Assembly (NCBI RefSeq): GCF_036325985.1 | Contig: NZ_JAUHLI010000003.1 | Span: 1-64,000, forward strand | Direction: 5' to 3' | DNA from: Alkalimonas cellulosilytica | GTDB lineage: Bacteria > Pseudomonadota > Gammaproteobacteria > Enterobacterales > Alteromonadaceae | DNA length: 64,000 nt | In this document: piece after piece, positions 35,589-44,252 of the stretch | Position numbering within the stretch: position 1 is the first letter of the stretch | Layout of the letters: each line of letters starts with the position of its first letter | Position numbers and translations under genes: made by a program | Notes under the pieces: model-generated | Seen by the model: only the letters and a program-made list of their open reading frames with translations | The model's database searches: none | What the model was told of the DNA's origin: nothing

Positions 35589-38500
35589 GGGGGCTCCTGG
35601 CTTGGTAAGGTGAGCCGCTCGATGCAGCCACAATCTTGTAGCGTGATGTAAAGCTGACACAACTGGGCGGCCAGATTGGTTGGCTTTTGGTGCTTAAGTG
35701 GAAGCTCCGCCAACAATTTGCCATCGGTAGTCAGCAGTACAACACTGCCATTTCCGTAACGCGTTACTGCCAGTGTCCCTGGCTGCACCATGCGCATGCC
35801 ATCCAGTCCTGCGGATGAAAAGGCGGCTATCAGCGTTTTGTCTGTCAGCTGCTGTTGCTCAATACGATAGCGCCAGATACGGCGCTGCACACTTTCGTTA
35901 ACAAACAAATACTGCTGATCGTCAGACACCTCAATGCCATTGGTGGTACCCATGCCAGCCTCCAGCAACTGGCTGTGGCCATCGGCTGTGATGCGCCACA
36001 ATTGCCCGTTGCCGGTCGACCAGTCCGGATCGCTGGCAAAGAGGGTGTCCGGTGGTAGTAACGCAAGATCATTCGGCTGATGCATGGCTGGTTGGTGCAG
36101 CAGTTCTGTCAGTTGCTGGCTGTCCATTTGGTATTGCCAGATCCGGTTGCGGCTATAGTCCGCGATAAACATCCGATCACCATCCGAGCTAAAACGAATA
36201 CCATTGCCAATACTACCTTCTGGTAAATTGAGCACTAAGCTGGTCTGGCCTTGTGGATCAACGCGGCCAATGCTGCCCTGCTGCTGATAATTGACCAGAT
36301 ACAAGTACTGATCCGGTCCGAAGGCTGGTCCTTCAATACCAGCGGTAAAGGTGCCTGCAGGTACCCATACCGTGCTGATGGGCTGTGTGAGCAAAGGTTG
36401 GATCAACCGGTGAGCGGCCAGTACCAGCTCTGCCTGAATAACACGACTTTCCTGCCAGAGCTGGCGGGCTGCTGCTAGCTGCTTTGGATTGGTTGCAGGC
36501 TGTTGCATCAGCTCAAGCCCTAAGCTGGCCAGTTTGCTTAATTGGAGAATAATGGGCTTTAATTCTTGCGCCTTGTCAGAGTCAGTTAAATAAGGCAGCA
36601 AAGTATCTGGCAGTTGCTGCCAGTGCTCCAGTTGCTGCTGCAATGGCGCAAGGCTAATGGTATGGTCATGCTGCCAGCGGCTGAGCAATCGTTCGAGCTG
36701 TCGCAACTGCTCGTTTTCGGCCGGTAAAAAGTCCACCAGCCGATCCAGTGGGGCCTGATTATGATACTGCCGGCGCACAGAGCGCTCATGCAGCCGGTGG
36801 TAGTAATGGGCTGGCTCCAGGCCAATCAGCAATTGTTGCATGGCGGCCATGCCTTCTGCATGCACCAGTCTGGTCAGTCCACTGTGTTGTTGTTGTCGAT
36901 GCTGCAAACCCAGCGAATGTTCCAGCCAGGGGTCCAGCTTTGCCAGGCGCTGATAAAGGAAGTCCTCATCGGTCAGCTCCGCAGAGGACCAGAGCCGCTC
37001 TGCTACCACCAGGGCTTGTGGCCATAGCCGGCGATCAATCACCTCGGCATTGACCAGCTCGCCCCAAAGCGCGATTTCACCCCCCAGCACTCTGGTGGCT
37101 TCTTGCTTGCTTAGCGCTGGCCTTGCCACCCCTGCTGGTAACGGCTGGCTGCTATTGTACCAGGCCAATTGACTGCCATGCACCCTGTAAGGGGCATTGC
37201 CAACCACCAGCTCACCGCTGAGCTCTTCGCCGAGCGACCATTCAGCCTGCAGTGGCCCCATCCAGCTATCCAGTTGAAAGCGCAAACGATTAGCTTCCAG
37301 TTCCAGGTGCTGCAGCTGCTGTCTGCTGCGACCAGCAAAGTCGATAAAACCCTGGACTTCATGGTTGTCCAGAAACACCAGGTAGAGCTCACCACGAATC
37401 GGAGCGCCGCGTAACCGAGGTATATCAAACTGCCAGCCCGACCAGGCCTGATAGTGGTCGGGGTGCTTAGGGCTTGGTGTGGGTAAGGGGTCTATACGGT
37501 AGTGATAGCTGGCAAATTGGGGCTGATCCAGGTAGTAGCCGGTGGAGAGGATCACATCATGCCCGGCTTTGGCGGCTTCGACCACAGAGTCAAGCCCACG
37601 CCAGGATTGCACCAGGCTGGAAGCTGGCAAGTCGGGAGTTAAAATCTCATCCCAGCCAATCATGCGGCGATCCAATCTGGTCAAGATAGAAAGTAAGCGT
37701 TGATTAAACCAGGTTTGCAGCGCCAGATGATCCGCCAGACCGTGTTGCTGTTTGAATACCTGTATCGCTGGGTTTTGCTGCCAATGATCGGGCAAGACTT
37801 CATCACCACCAATATGAAGATAGGCATCCGGGAACAGGCTGGTGACTTCTTCGAGTAATTGCTGCAGAAACACAAACACCTGCTCATTGGTTGGGTCCAG
37901 TACCGCCGGATGTATGCCCCAGTGTGTTTCCGGTTGTGTTGGGCCAGGCATCGACATCAACTCGGGGTAAGCTGCACCGAGTGCAGTAGTATGACCTGGC
38001 ACATCAATTTCCGGTACGACCCGTATGCCGCGTTTGGCCGCGTAACGCACAACAGAACGGATGTCATCCTGGCTGTAGTAGCCGTCTGTGCCACCTATCT
38101 GATGCAATTTAGGAAAGCGCTTTGACTCTATGCGCCAGCCCTGATCATCGGTTAGATGCCAGTGCAGCACATTCAGTTTTGCCGCGGCCATGGCGTCCAG
38201 CTGGCGTTTAATGGTTTCGACCGGTAAAAAGTGGCGGGCCGGATCCAGCAACAATCCACGCCAGGCAAAGCGGGGGCTATCCTTGATCAGAACTGCTGGC
38301 AGTTGGCTGCCGGTGCCGGCCAGTTGCAGCAGGGTTTCCAGGCCATGCAATACGCCAAGGTGGGTATGTGCACTCAGCTGGATGCCACTGACATCAACCT
38401 TTAGCTGGTAAGACTCATCCTGCTTCAGCTGTGGCCAGAGAAAAGGCTGCTCGTCAGCGATGGTGATACGCAGCAGTTCTGGGGCATCTGCGGCAAAGCG

Positions 38501-38752
38501 AAGTTGTGGCTTGTTCTGTTGCAGACGTTTCAGCATACGCTCTAAAGCCGGTAGAAGTATGGTGGTATGCTGCTCGGGAAAGTGCCAGTTGATGGCCTCA
38601 GGTAAGTGCAGGGGGGCACTGTCTAACCATTCCAACTGCTGAGGAAATGGCATCAGGCAAGCTTTTTGCTGACATGGTTGCGAGGACAGGGCGGGAGCAG
38701 GGATGAACAGCACCATCAGTAGGATTATCAGTCCAGGATTTTTAAGTGGCAT
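35582..38752 (-). CDS. GH20 beta-N-acetylhexosaminidase fused to an SMP-30/gluconolactonase-like propeller
   Basis: A 1056-residue exported protein counted from ATG 38752, preferred over 38803 because it opens a signal peptide (LIILLMVLFIPAPALS). Residues ~30-145 are the GH20b domain and ~150-620 the GH20 barrel, with RGLLLDPARHF, LHWHLTDDQGWRIE and the catalytic HIGGDEV pair D317-E318. Residues ~620-790 are helical. Residues ~791-1050 match an SMP-30/gluconolactonase propeller: IEGPAFGPD, HQPNDLALLPPD, TNGIEVSDD, GLDGMRMV. GH20 enzymes release terminal GlcNAc from chitin oligosaccharides; SMP-30 proteins open sugar lactones with a metal ion. The fusion suggests work on C1-oxidised (lactone-ended) oligosaccharides in the periplasm. 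Confidence 0.88.
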   Translation of the reverse strand: MPLKNPGLIILLMVLFIPAPALSSQPCQQKACLMPFPQQLEWLDSAPLHLPEAINWHFPEQHTTILLPALERMLKRLQQNKPQLRFAADAPELLRITIADEQPFLWPQLKQDESYQLKVDVSGIQLSAHTHLGVLHGLETLLQLAGTGSQLPAVLIKDSPRFAWRGLLLDPARHFLPVETIKRQLDAMAAAKLNVLHWHLTDDQGWRIESKRFPKLHQIGGTDGYYSQDDIRSVVRYAAKRGIRVVPEIDVPGHTTALGAAYPELMSMPGPTQPETHWGIHPAVLDPTNEQVFVFLQQLLEEVTSLFPDAYLHIGGDEVLPDHWQQNPAIQVFKQQHGLADHLALQTWFNQRLLSILTRLDRRMIGWDEILTPDLPASSLVQSWRGLDSVVEAAKAGHDVILSTGYYLDQPQFASYHYRIDPLPTPSPKHPDHYQAWSGWQFDIPRLRGAPIRGELYLVFLDNHEVQGFIDFAGRSRQQLQHLELEANRLRFQLDSWMGPLQAEWSLGEELSGELVVGNAPYRVHGSQLAWYNSSQPLPAGVARPALSKQEATRVLGGEIALWGELVNAEVIDRRLWPQALVVAERLWSSAELTDEDFLYQRLAKLDPWLEHSLGLQHRQQQHSGLTRLVHAEGMAAMQQLLIGLEPAHYYHRLHERSVRRQYHNQAPLDRLVDFLPAENEQLRQLERLLSRWQHDHTISLAPLQQQLEHWQQLPDTLLPYLTDSDKAQELKPIILQLSKLASLGLELMQQPATNPKQLAAARQLWQESRVIQAELVLAAHRLIQPLLTQPISTVWVPAGTFTAGIEGPAFGPDQYLYLVNYQQQGSIGRVDPQGQTSLVLNLPEGSIGNGIRFSSDGDRMFIADYSRNRIWQYQMDSQQLTELLHQPAMHQPNDLALLPPDTLFASDPDWSTGNGQLWRITADGHSQLLEAGMGTTNGIEVSDDQQYLFVNESVQRRIWRYRIEQQQLTDKTLIAAFSSAGLDGMRMVQPGTLAVTRYGNGSVVLLTTDGKLLAELPLKHQKPTNLAAQLCQLYITLQDCGCIERLTLPSQEPPH

Positions 38753-38864
38753 TACGGATCTCTTTTTTGAATCATGATTGTTACTTGGTAACATCAAAAA
38801 CACTGTCTTACAAGTGGTTTATATAAAGGTCGCAGAATTTATAGCATAAAAAAGCAAAAATAAC

Positions 38865-38896
38865 TGTTTACTTTTTGCTCTTTCTGGTACAAAGTA
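38865..38896. promoter_or_regulatory. Operator-like site B (shared with 31161-31192)
   Basis: TGTTTACTTT, 10 bases, TGGTACAAAGTA, identical in both flanks and spacing to site A. The inverted halves TTACTTT (38868-38874) and AAAGTAA (38891-38897) are perfect here. It lies between the divergent hexosaminidase (112 bases) and TonB receptor (130 bases) genes. Confidence 0.6.
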
Positions 38897-39026
38897 ACAA
38901 TGAGCTTGGGTATAAAGCAGTTATCAAGCAGGGCTGATCAACGCAATCAGTACAGAACATCGGACGGCCTGTGTCGGCCTGAACCTGATGCAGACAACGA
39001 GACCATAACGAGAAGAGAGTAACGCC

Positions 39027-42000
39027 ATGCCTGGAACAAAATTTACTGGTAATAAGTTAACGTTAGCCGTTTCGGCTGCCCTTTTTGGGCTTCAGCCAGT
39101 CATTGCCCTGGCTGAAAATGACAGCGATGTCATTGATGGGGCAGCAGACGAACAGGTTGAAGTCATTGAAGTCCGGGGCATCCGGGGAAGCTTGCTCAGT
39201 GCGCAGAACCTGAAACGTTTTGCCGATACGGTGAAAGATGTGATTACGGCATCCGACATTGGAGCATTGCCGGATAAATCTGTGACCGAAGCCTTGCAGC
39301 GGGTCCCGGGTGTGACCATAGAGCGCTTTGCCTCGTCGGATGATCCCAAGCATTATGCCGACGAAGGCACCGGCGTCTTAGTCCGTGGTTTGGACCGGGT
39401 TCGATCCGAAGTTAATGGCCGGGATGCGTTCAGCGCCAATCCATGGGGTGGCTTAAGTTACGAAGACTTTCCGGCCGAGTTGCTCGGCTCGGTCGAGGTG
39501 GTTAAAAATCAGACCGCCGATTTAATTTCCGGCGGCATTGCTGGTACGGTCAATTTGGTAACCCGTAAGCCTTTTGATAGCGATGAGCGGGTGCTGGCTT
39601 TTAATGTCAAAGCCAACTACGGCGATTACCGCAAAGCCTGGACGCCTTCAGTTTCGGCTCTGTTCTCGGATAGCTGGGAAACTAATGCTGGCCGTTTTGG
39701 TTTTCTGATTGCCGCTTCGCAGTCTGAATTTAAAACCCGTGGTGATGGCATTGGCTTGGGTAACTTTCACTCCCGTGGTGACTCATTCATTCCTACATTG
39801 GATGAATGGGGCGGTATTACCGGGGTAGACCCAGACTCACCCGTAGACGGTCCGGCTTTACCTGGACAGCCTGCCGGTAGTGTCTGGCATGTGCCTGTGG
39901 CGATTCATATGAGCACAGCCGACAACGATCGTAAGCGTACCGGCTTTACCTCGTCGTTGCAGTGGGCCAATACCGACAATACACTGGTCGCTACCTTGGA
40001 ACACATCAACTCACGAGCTTCACTGGAGTGGAATGAGCGGCAAATTGGTCAGGCGGCGCAAGGCTTTCGCAGCTTTATGGGCTCATCGCAAAACTGGCGG
40101 GACGATGCCGCCAATGGCTACCCTTTAACCACCAGTGGCGGTTTTGTTACCTCGGGGATTGCGCTGGGTGTCAGTCCGGAAACACCGTTCTTTTATCGTA
40201 GTCGCTGGAACTACAACGAAAATACCGTGCAGGATACCTCATTCAATCTGGTGTACCGGCCCACCGATCGCTTGAGCATGGTGTTTGATTATCAGCACAT
40301 CGACTCAGAGAAAGTGGTGCATAACTACAGCATGTCTGGCCAAACCCGTGGCAACCATGTGCATGTGGTGTCACCGTATTTTCTGGATATGCGCGGTACA
40401 CGCCCCACAGTGGAGTTTTTAAGCGATAATATCCTGACCGCTGGCTGGTCGCCAAATCAGGATTGGGATGGCCCGGTACCGAATGTGTTTCTGGGAAGCG
40501 GCATGGAGCAAGAAGAGCACAACAGTGCCAGAGCAGATAGCTTTAAATTTGATCTGACCTATGAGCTGGATGGCCTGTTCACTGCAGTCAGAACGGGTTT
40601 TTACTACTCGGATAAAGATCTGACGGTACGGGATACGGCCTACGAAGGCTGGTCGGCGATCGGTACGCCCTGGATCCAGGCTGATCGCAATGCTGCAGCT
40701 GCAGTCAATCGCCCAGAGCTGTTTGAGCGGGTCGATTTCGGCAACTTCTATCATGGCAAGGTATTGTTGGGGGATGTAAATAACTTCTTGTTTCCACGCA
40801 TGGATTTAGTACGTAATTATGCCGATTCGCTGCGTCAGGGCTGTCAGGATGGCTGGCACAATGCCACCTTAAGTGCAGCCAACAATGGTGTTTGTACCGG
40901 CACCTATGTGCCCTACGAAGACAAACCAAACCGGGTAGAGGGACCATTTGCTGCGCACAATATCAGCTCGTCCAATGAAAAACGTACCGAATTATATGTG
41001 CGCGGTGATTTCGACTTCATTGATTTGCCAATGCCGGTAAAAGGCAATTTAGGCCTGCGTTATGTGAACTACAAGCTGCAGTCCACCGGTGCCTTTGTGC
41101 AGCCGATTGAGGCACGGCGCGGTGAGGCCGGCACCTCGCTGTACAACGTGATGCAGCAACCGCAATACCAGCGCTACTTTAATCTGGCTGGTGGCCAGTC
41201 GCAGTTAAGTACCGTCAAAGGCACTGATTACACCACCATTTTACCCAGCCTGAACTTTAACGTTGGGGTGACCGACGATGTAGTGGTGCGCTTTGGTGCG
41301 TCCAAAGGTCTGTATTACCCTAGCCTGATGGATACCCGCAACATCAGCTTGCTGGATTTGGATTACGACCGTCGTTTGCAAACGCCAGGCATGGATTACG
41401 ATGAAGAAAACAACCCGGTAGTGGGGCTGGATAACATTTCGGTTACTGCGCTTGCCGGTAACCCCTATCTGAAACCAGAGAGCTCCATCAATCTGGATTT
41501 ATCAACCGAATGGTACTTTGCACCGGCTGGTTTTATGGCGGTAGCCCTGTTCCATAAACGGCTGGATAACATCATTCGTAGCCGCTCATTCGAGCTCCCT
41601 TTGGAGTTTGAAGGTGAAAGCTACAATGTATCGGCTTACGGTCCAGCCAATACCGGATCTGGTACCATTCGCGGGGTTGAACTGTCGTATTCGCAGTTTT
41701 ACGACATGTTGCCTGGGGCTTGGAGTGGTCTGGGCTTGCAGCTCAACTTTACCTACATTGATCAGAGTGGGCTGGAAGATCCGAACGAAATCTCGGACGG
41801 TACCCTGGGCTTTGACGAAGCTGGTAACCGCATTGCCGATAACCGCAATACTTTCCGGGTGTTCAGTGGACTGCCATTGCAGGGATACTCCGATAAGAAC
41901 CTGAACATTGTGGGTATGTATGAGTTTGAAAAAGTATCCTTTCGTCTGGCTTACACCTGGCGCTCGGAGTACCTGCTGACACTGCGTGAGTCGGAAGAGT

Positions 42001-42212
42001 ATGTGCCGGCTTATGCCAAGTCGACCGGCATGATGGATGCCAGCTTGTACTACAGCATCAATGACAACTGGAAAGTCGGTATCGAAGGCAGCAACCTGCT
42101 GCGCAGCGAGATCCGCACCCAGTATCAAATGAACCAGGAAGGGGTAAGAACCGATGCACTGAGTTTTACCACCGATCGCCGGTATGCGCTTAGCGTGCGC
42201 GCAGTGTTCTGA
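39027..42212 (+). CDS. TonB-dependent outer-membrane receptor
   Basis: A 1061-residue receptor with a signal peptide (LTLAVSAALFGLQPVIALA, cleavage near 30), a TonB-box-like VEVIEVRGIRGSL and a plug domain (DVITASDIGALPDKSVTEALQRVPGVTIERF). A large 22-strand-type barrel ends in the aromatic RRYALSVRAVF. The IRGSL opening and the size place it in the carbohydrate-type receptor group common in Alteromonadales and Xanthomonadales. It is divergent from the hexosaminidase-lactonase gene with operator-like site B between them, and a NagR-like palindrome lies within codons 31-36. The likely cargo is a chitin-derived oligosaccharide, by context only. Confidence 0.92.
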   Translation: MPGTKFTGNKLTLAVSAALFGLQPVIALAENDSDVIDGAADEQVEVIEVRGIRGSLLSAQNLKRFADTVKDVITASDIGALPDKSVTEALQRVPGVTIERFASSDDPKHYADEGTGVLVRGLDRVRSEVNGRDAFSANPWGGLSYEDFPAELLGSVEVVKNQTADLISGGIAGTVNLVTRKPFDSDERVLAFNVKANYGDYRKAWTPSVSALFSDSWETNAGRFGFLIAASQSEFKTRGDGIGLGNFHSRGDSFIPTLDEWGGITGVDPDSPVDGPALPGQPAGSVWHVPVAIHMSTADNDRKRTGFTSSLQWANTDNTLVATLEHINSRASLEWNERQIGQAAQGFRSFMGSSQNWRDDAANGYPLTTSGGFVTSGIALGVSPETPFFYRSRWNYNENTVQDTSFNLVYRPTDRLSMVFDYQHIDSEKVVHNYSMSGQTRGNHVHVVSPYFLDMRGTRPTVEFLSDNILTAGWSPNQDWDGPVPNVFLGSGMEQEEHNSARADSFKFDLTYELDGLFTAVRTGFYYSDKDLTVRDTAYEGWSAIGTPWIQADRNAAAAVNRPELFERVDFGNFYHGKVLLGDVNNFLFPRMDLVRNYADSLRQGCQDGWHNATLSAANNGVCTGTYVPYEDKPNRVEGPFAAHNISSSNEKRTELYVRGDFDFIDLPMPVKGNLGLRYVNYKLQSTGAFVQPIEARRGEAGTSLYNVMQQPQYQRYFNLAGGQSQLSTVKGTDYTTILPSLNFNVGVTDDVVVRFGASKGLYYPSLMDTRNISLLDLDYDRRLQTPGMDYDEENNPVVGLDNISVTALAGNPYLKPESSINLDLSTEWYFAPAGFMAVALFHKRLDNIIRSRSFELPLEFEGESYNVSAYGPANTGSGTIRGVELSYSQFYDMLPGAWSGLGLQLNFTYIDQSGLEDPNEISDGTLGFDEAGNRIADNRNTFRVFSGLPLQGYSDKNLNIVGMYEFEKVSFRLAYTWRSEYLLTLRESEEYVPAYAKSTGMMDASLYYSINDNWKVGIEGSNLLRSEIRTQYQMNQEGVRTDALSFTTDRRYALSVRAVF
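39118..39134. promoter_or_regulatory. NagR-like palindrome inside the TonB receptor gene (copy 2)
   Basis: ATGACAGCGATGTCATT, preceded by A, giving the perfect outer palindrome AATGACA-N4-TGTCATT. It lies about 90 bases inside the coding sequence, just after the signal peptide codons, and is identical over 17 bases to 32529-32545. A downstream operator is plausible; coincidence with coding sequence is possible. Confidence 0.4.
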
Positions 42213-42284
42213 TGAGTAAGGGTGGTTGCTGCTGCCCTCCCGGATGACAGCTGATCCTGCATCTACCTCTGGCAGCAATCACCC

Positions 42285-42307
42285 GCCTTTGGGGCAAGCC
42301 CAAAGGC
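42285..42307. terminator. Stem-loop downstream of the TonB receptor gene
   Basis: A perfect 9-bp stem GCCTTTGGG (42285-42293) and CCCAAAGGC (42299-42307) with a 5-base loop, followed at 42324-42339 by a second short palindrome (CCGGCAATTGCCGG) and a T-rich stretch. Lying between convergent genes, they probably end transcription from both sides. Confidence 0.6.
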
Positions 42308-42388
42308 AAAGATGTGTTAATAAGCCGGCAATTGCCGGTTTGTTGGTTTTGGTAGTGCAGCAATATGAAGCGGCACTTTCTTGAATTC

Positions 42389-43252
42389 TCACCGCTGATA
42401 CGGTTTTTTGTTCGAACTCACCAGCCAAAGCGCAAGCAGCAGTATACCGGCACCTATTGATAGCCGTAGTACATCGGTATCGCGGTTCCACAGTAGCAGA
42501 TTCACCAACAAGCCTGCCGGGATCAGCGCATTGTTCATGGTGGCCAGCTGGCCACTGTTGACTTTGGTTGCCCCCAGGTTCCATAAGAAATAGCCAAGGC
42601 CTGAAGCGACGATGCCTAACCAGAGCAGGATCCCCCATTGCAGCTCCGTAGTGGGGTACTGAGGTTGTCCCAGCAGTAGCCAGGCGGGCAGTACAATCAG
42701 CAGGGCGCCAACATAAAACCAACCAAAAATGGTATGTTGCGCTGGCTGTGTTGCCGCCGGCCAGTGCGCCAGCCGGTATTTGTACAGCACCTGGCCACTG
42801 GCAAAGCAAAGATTTGCTCCTTGCACCACCAGAAAGCCCAGCCAGAAATCGTCATTCAGGTTGTTCCAGCGCATCACGGCGGCACCGGCTATGGCCAGCA
42901 AGGCACTGAGCAAATAGCGACGATGAAAGCGGCCCTCCAGCAGATCATGCAACAGGGTGATATACACCGGAGTGAAAATGGTAAAAATCAGCACTTCCGG
43001 TACCGACAGCAGCAAGAACGACTGATAGTAGAACAAATACATCAGCCCGAGCTGAATGGCACCTATGCCCATCAGTTGAGCGGCTATCTTGGGGGCGACT
43101 TGATGCCGCAGCAACCAGGGCAAAAACACCACCGTGGCCAGCACCACCCGGCTTAGCACCGCAAAATAAGTGTCCACCTGACCAGCCAGGTAGACACCAA
43201 TCAGCGAAAAAGAAAAAGCCCAAAGTAAAGTGATGGCCCATAAGTACAGCAT
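42389..43252 (-). CDS. EamA/DMT superfamily permease
   Basis: A 287-residue inner-membrane protein with ten hydrophobic segments in two EamA halves (each about 135 residues), ending in a short basic tail (SSNKKPYQR). The start LYLWAITLLWAFSFSLIG is the usual first EamA helix. Members export amino acids or other small metabolites; the substrate is unknown. It has its own promoter region and no visible link to the chitin-like locus. Confidence 0.9.
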   Translation of the reverse strand: MLYLWAITLLWAFSFSLIGVYLAGQVDTYFAVLSRVVLATVVFLPWLLRHQVAPKIAAQLMGIGAIQLGLMYLFYYQSFLLLSVPEVLIFTIFTPVYITLLHDLLEGRFHRRYLLSALLAIAGAAVMRWNNLNDDFWLGFLVVQGANLCFASGQVLYKYRLAHWPAATQPAQHTIFGWFYVGALLIVLPAWLLLGQPQYPTTELQWGILLWLGIVASGLGYFLWNLGATKVNSGQLATMNNALIPAGLLVNLLLWNRDTDVLRLSIGAGILLLALWLVSSNKKPYQR

Positions 43253-43424
43253 GCAGGTGTTCCGTTATCCTGATTGTTCACGGCCGCTAGCATGCCGTAA
43301 AGCCAGTTGGAGATCCACTGCAACCGCCGTTAAACTGCCATTGCCGGCAGGCTGGCGTTCCGGGCTTGCGCTGTTGCGTCAGGCTTCGTATGGTAGCTTC
43401 AGGTAAAACCAATCAGGACATCAG

Positions 43425-44207
43425 ATGCAACCTCAATTTATCGTCGATGCGTTTGCCACCGGACTTTTTACGGGCAATCCGGCGGCAGTCTGTCCGCTCA
43501 AGCACTGGCTGGACGATGCGTTGCTGCAACAGATAGCGGCCCAAAATAATTTATCGGAAACCGCCTTCTTCGTCGCAGGGCCGCATGGCTATCAGCTGCG
43601 CTGGTTTACTCCGACCGCAGAAGTCGACTTGTGCGGCCATGCCACCTTGGCCAGTGCGCATGTGTTATTTAGTCACCTTGGTTACCCCGGTGCACAGATT
43701 GTTTTTCATACCCGCAGTGGTGAGCTTCGGGTGCAAAAGGATGGCGACTGGTTGCAGATGGATTTTCCCGCCAGCATGCCACAGCCGTGCGACCTGCCGC
43801 CGAACCTGGCCGAAGCCTTGGGCAAAGCGCCTGAAGCGGTGCTGGCCGCAGAGGATTATCTGGTGCTGTACCCGGATGCGGCTGCTCTGATGGCATTGAC
43901 ACCGGATTATGCGCTGCTGGCCCGTTTGCAGAAGCGTGGTGTGATCGTAACGGCACCAGGTAGTGATGGTGTGGATTTTGTCAGCCGCTTTTTTGTGCCG
44001 AAGCTTGGCGTGAACGAAGATCCGGTCACCGGCTCGGCCCACTGTCAACTGGCCCCTTACTGGGCTGAGCGATTGCAAAAGCAGCAATTAATAGCAAGGC
44101 AGCTCTCTAAGCGAGGGGGTGAGGTGCGTTGCTCGCTGCAAGGGCCGCGGGTACTGTTATCCGGTCAGGCACGGACTTATTTGCAGGGGCAATTGTTGCT
44201 GACATAA
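43425..44207 (+). CDS. PhzF family isomerase-like protein
   Basis: A 260-residue protein of the PhzF/YddE family, related in fold to diaminopimelate epimerase. Family stretches are VDAFATGLFTGNPAAVCPL, NLSETAFF with the conserved catalytic glutamate, FTPTAEVDLCGHATLASAHVLF and GVNEDPVTGSAHCQLAPYW. There are no phenazine genes nearby, so a role in phenazine synthesis is not implied; most such homologues are uncharacterised isomerases or epimerases. It ends at a strong bidirectional hairpin. Confidence 0.9.
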   Translation: MQPQFIVDAFATGLFTGNPAAVCPLKHWLDDALLQQIAAQNNLSETAFFVAGPHGYQLRWFTPTAEVDLCGHATLASAHVLFSHLGYPGAQIVFHTRSGELRVQKDGDWLQMDFPASMPQPCDLPPNLAEALGKAPEAVLAAEDYLVLYPDAAALMALTPDYALLARLQKRGVIVTAPGSDGVDFVSRFFVPKLGVNEDPVTGSAHCQLAPYWAERLQKQQLIARQLSKRGGEVRCSLQGPRVLLSGQARTYLQGQLLLT

Positions 44208-44209
44208 AA

Positions 44210-44231
44210 AACGGCGCCATTTGGCGCCGTT
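44210..44231. terminator. Bidirectional terminator between PhzF and S9 peptidase genes
   Basis: A perfect 10-bp stem AACGGCGCCA (44210-44219) and TGGCGCCGTT (44222-44231). A-run on the left gives a T-run for the minus-strand peptidase gene, so it is strongest for that direction. Confidence 0.85.
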
Positions 44232-44252
44232 GTTGAGTGGAGGGGGTGGTTG

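Noticed and set aside
41586..42278. Open reading frame of 230 codons on the - strand opposite the TonB receptor end
   Set aside because: Lies over the conserved receptor C-terminus with no independent support.
43425..44207. Phenazine biosynthesis
   Set aside because: PhzF-family proteins are widespread outside phenazine clusters, and no other phz gene is nearby.
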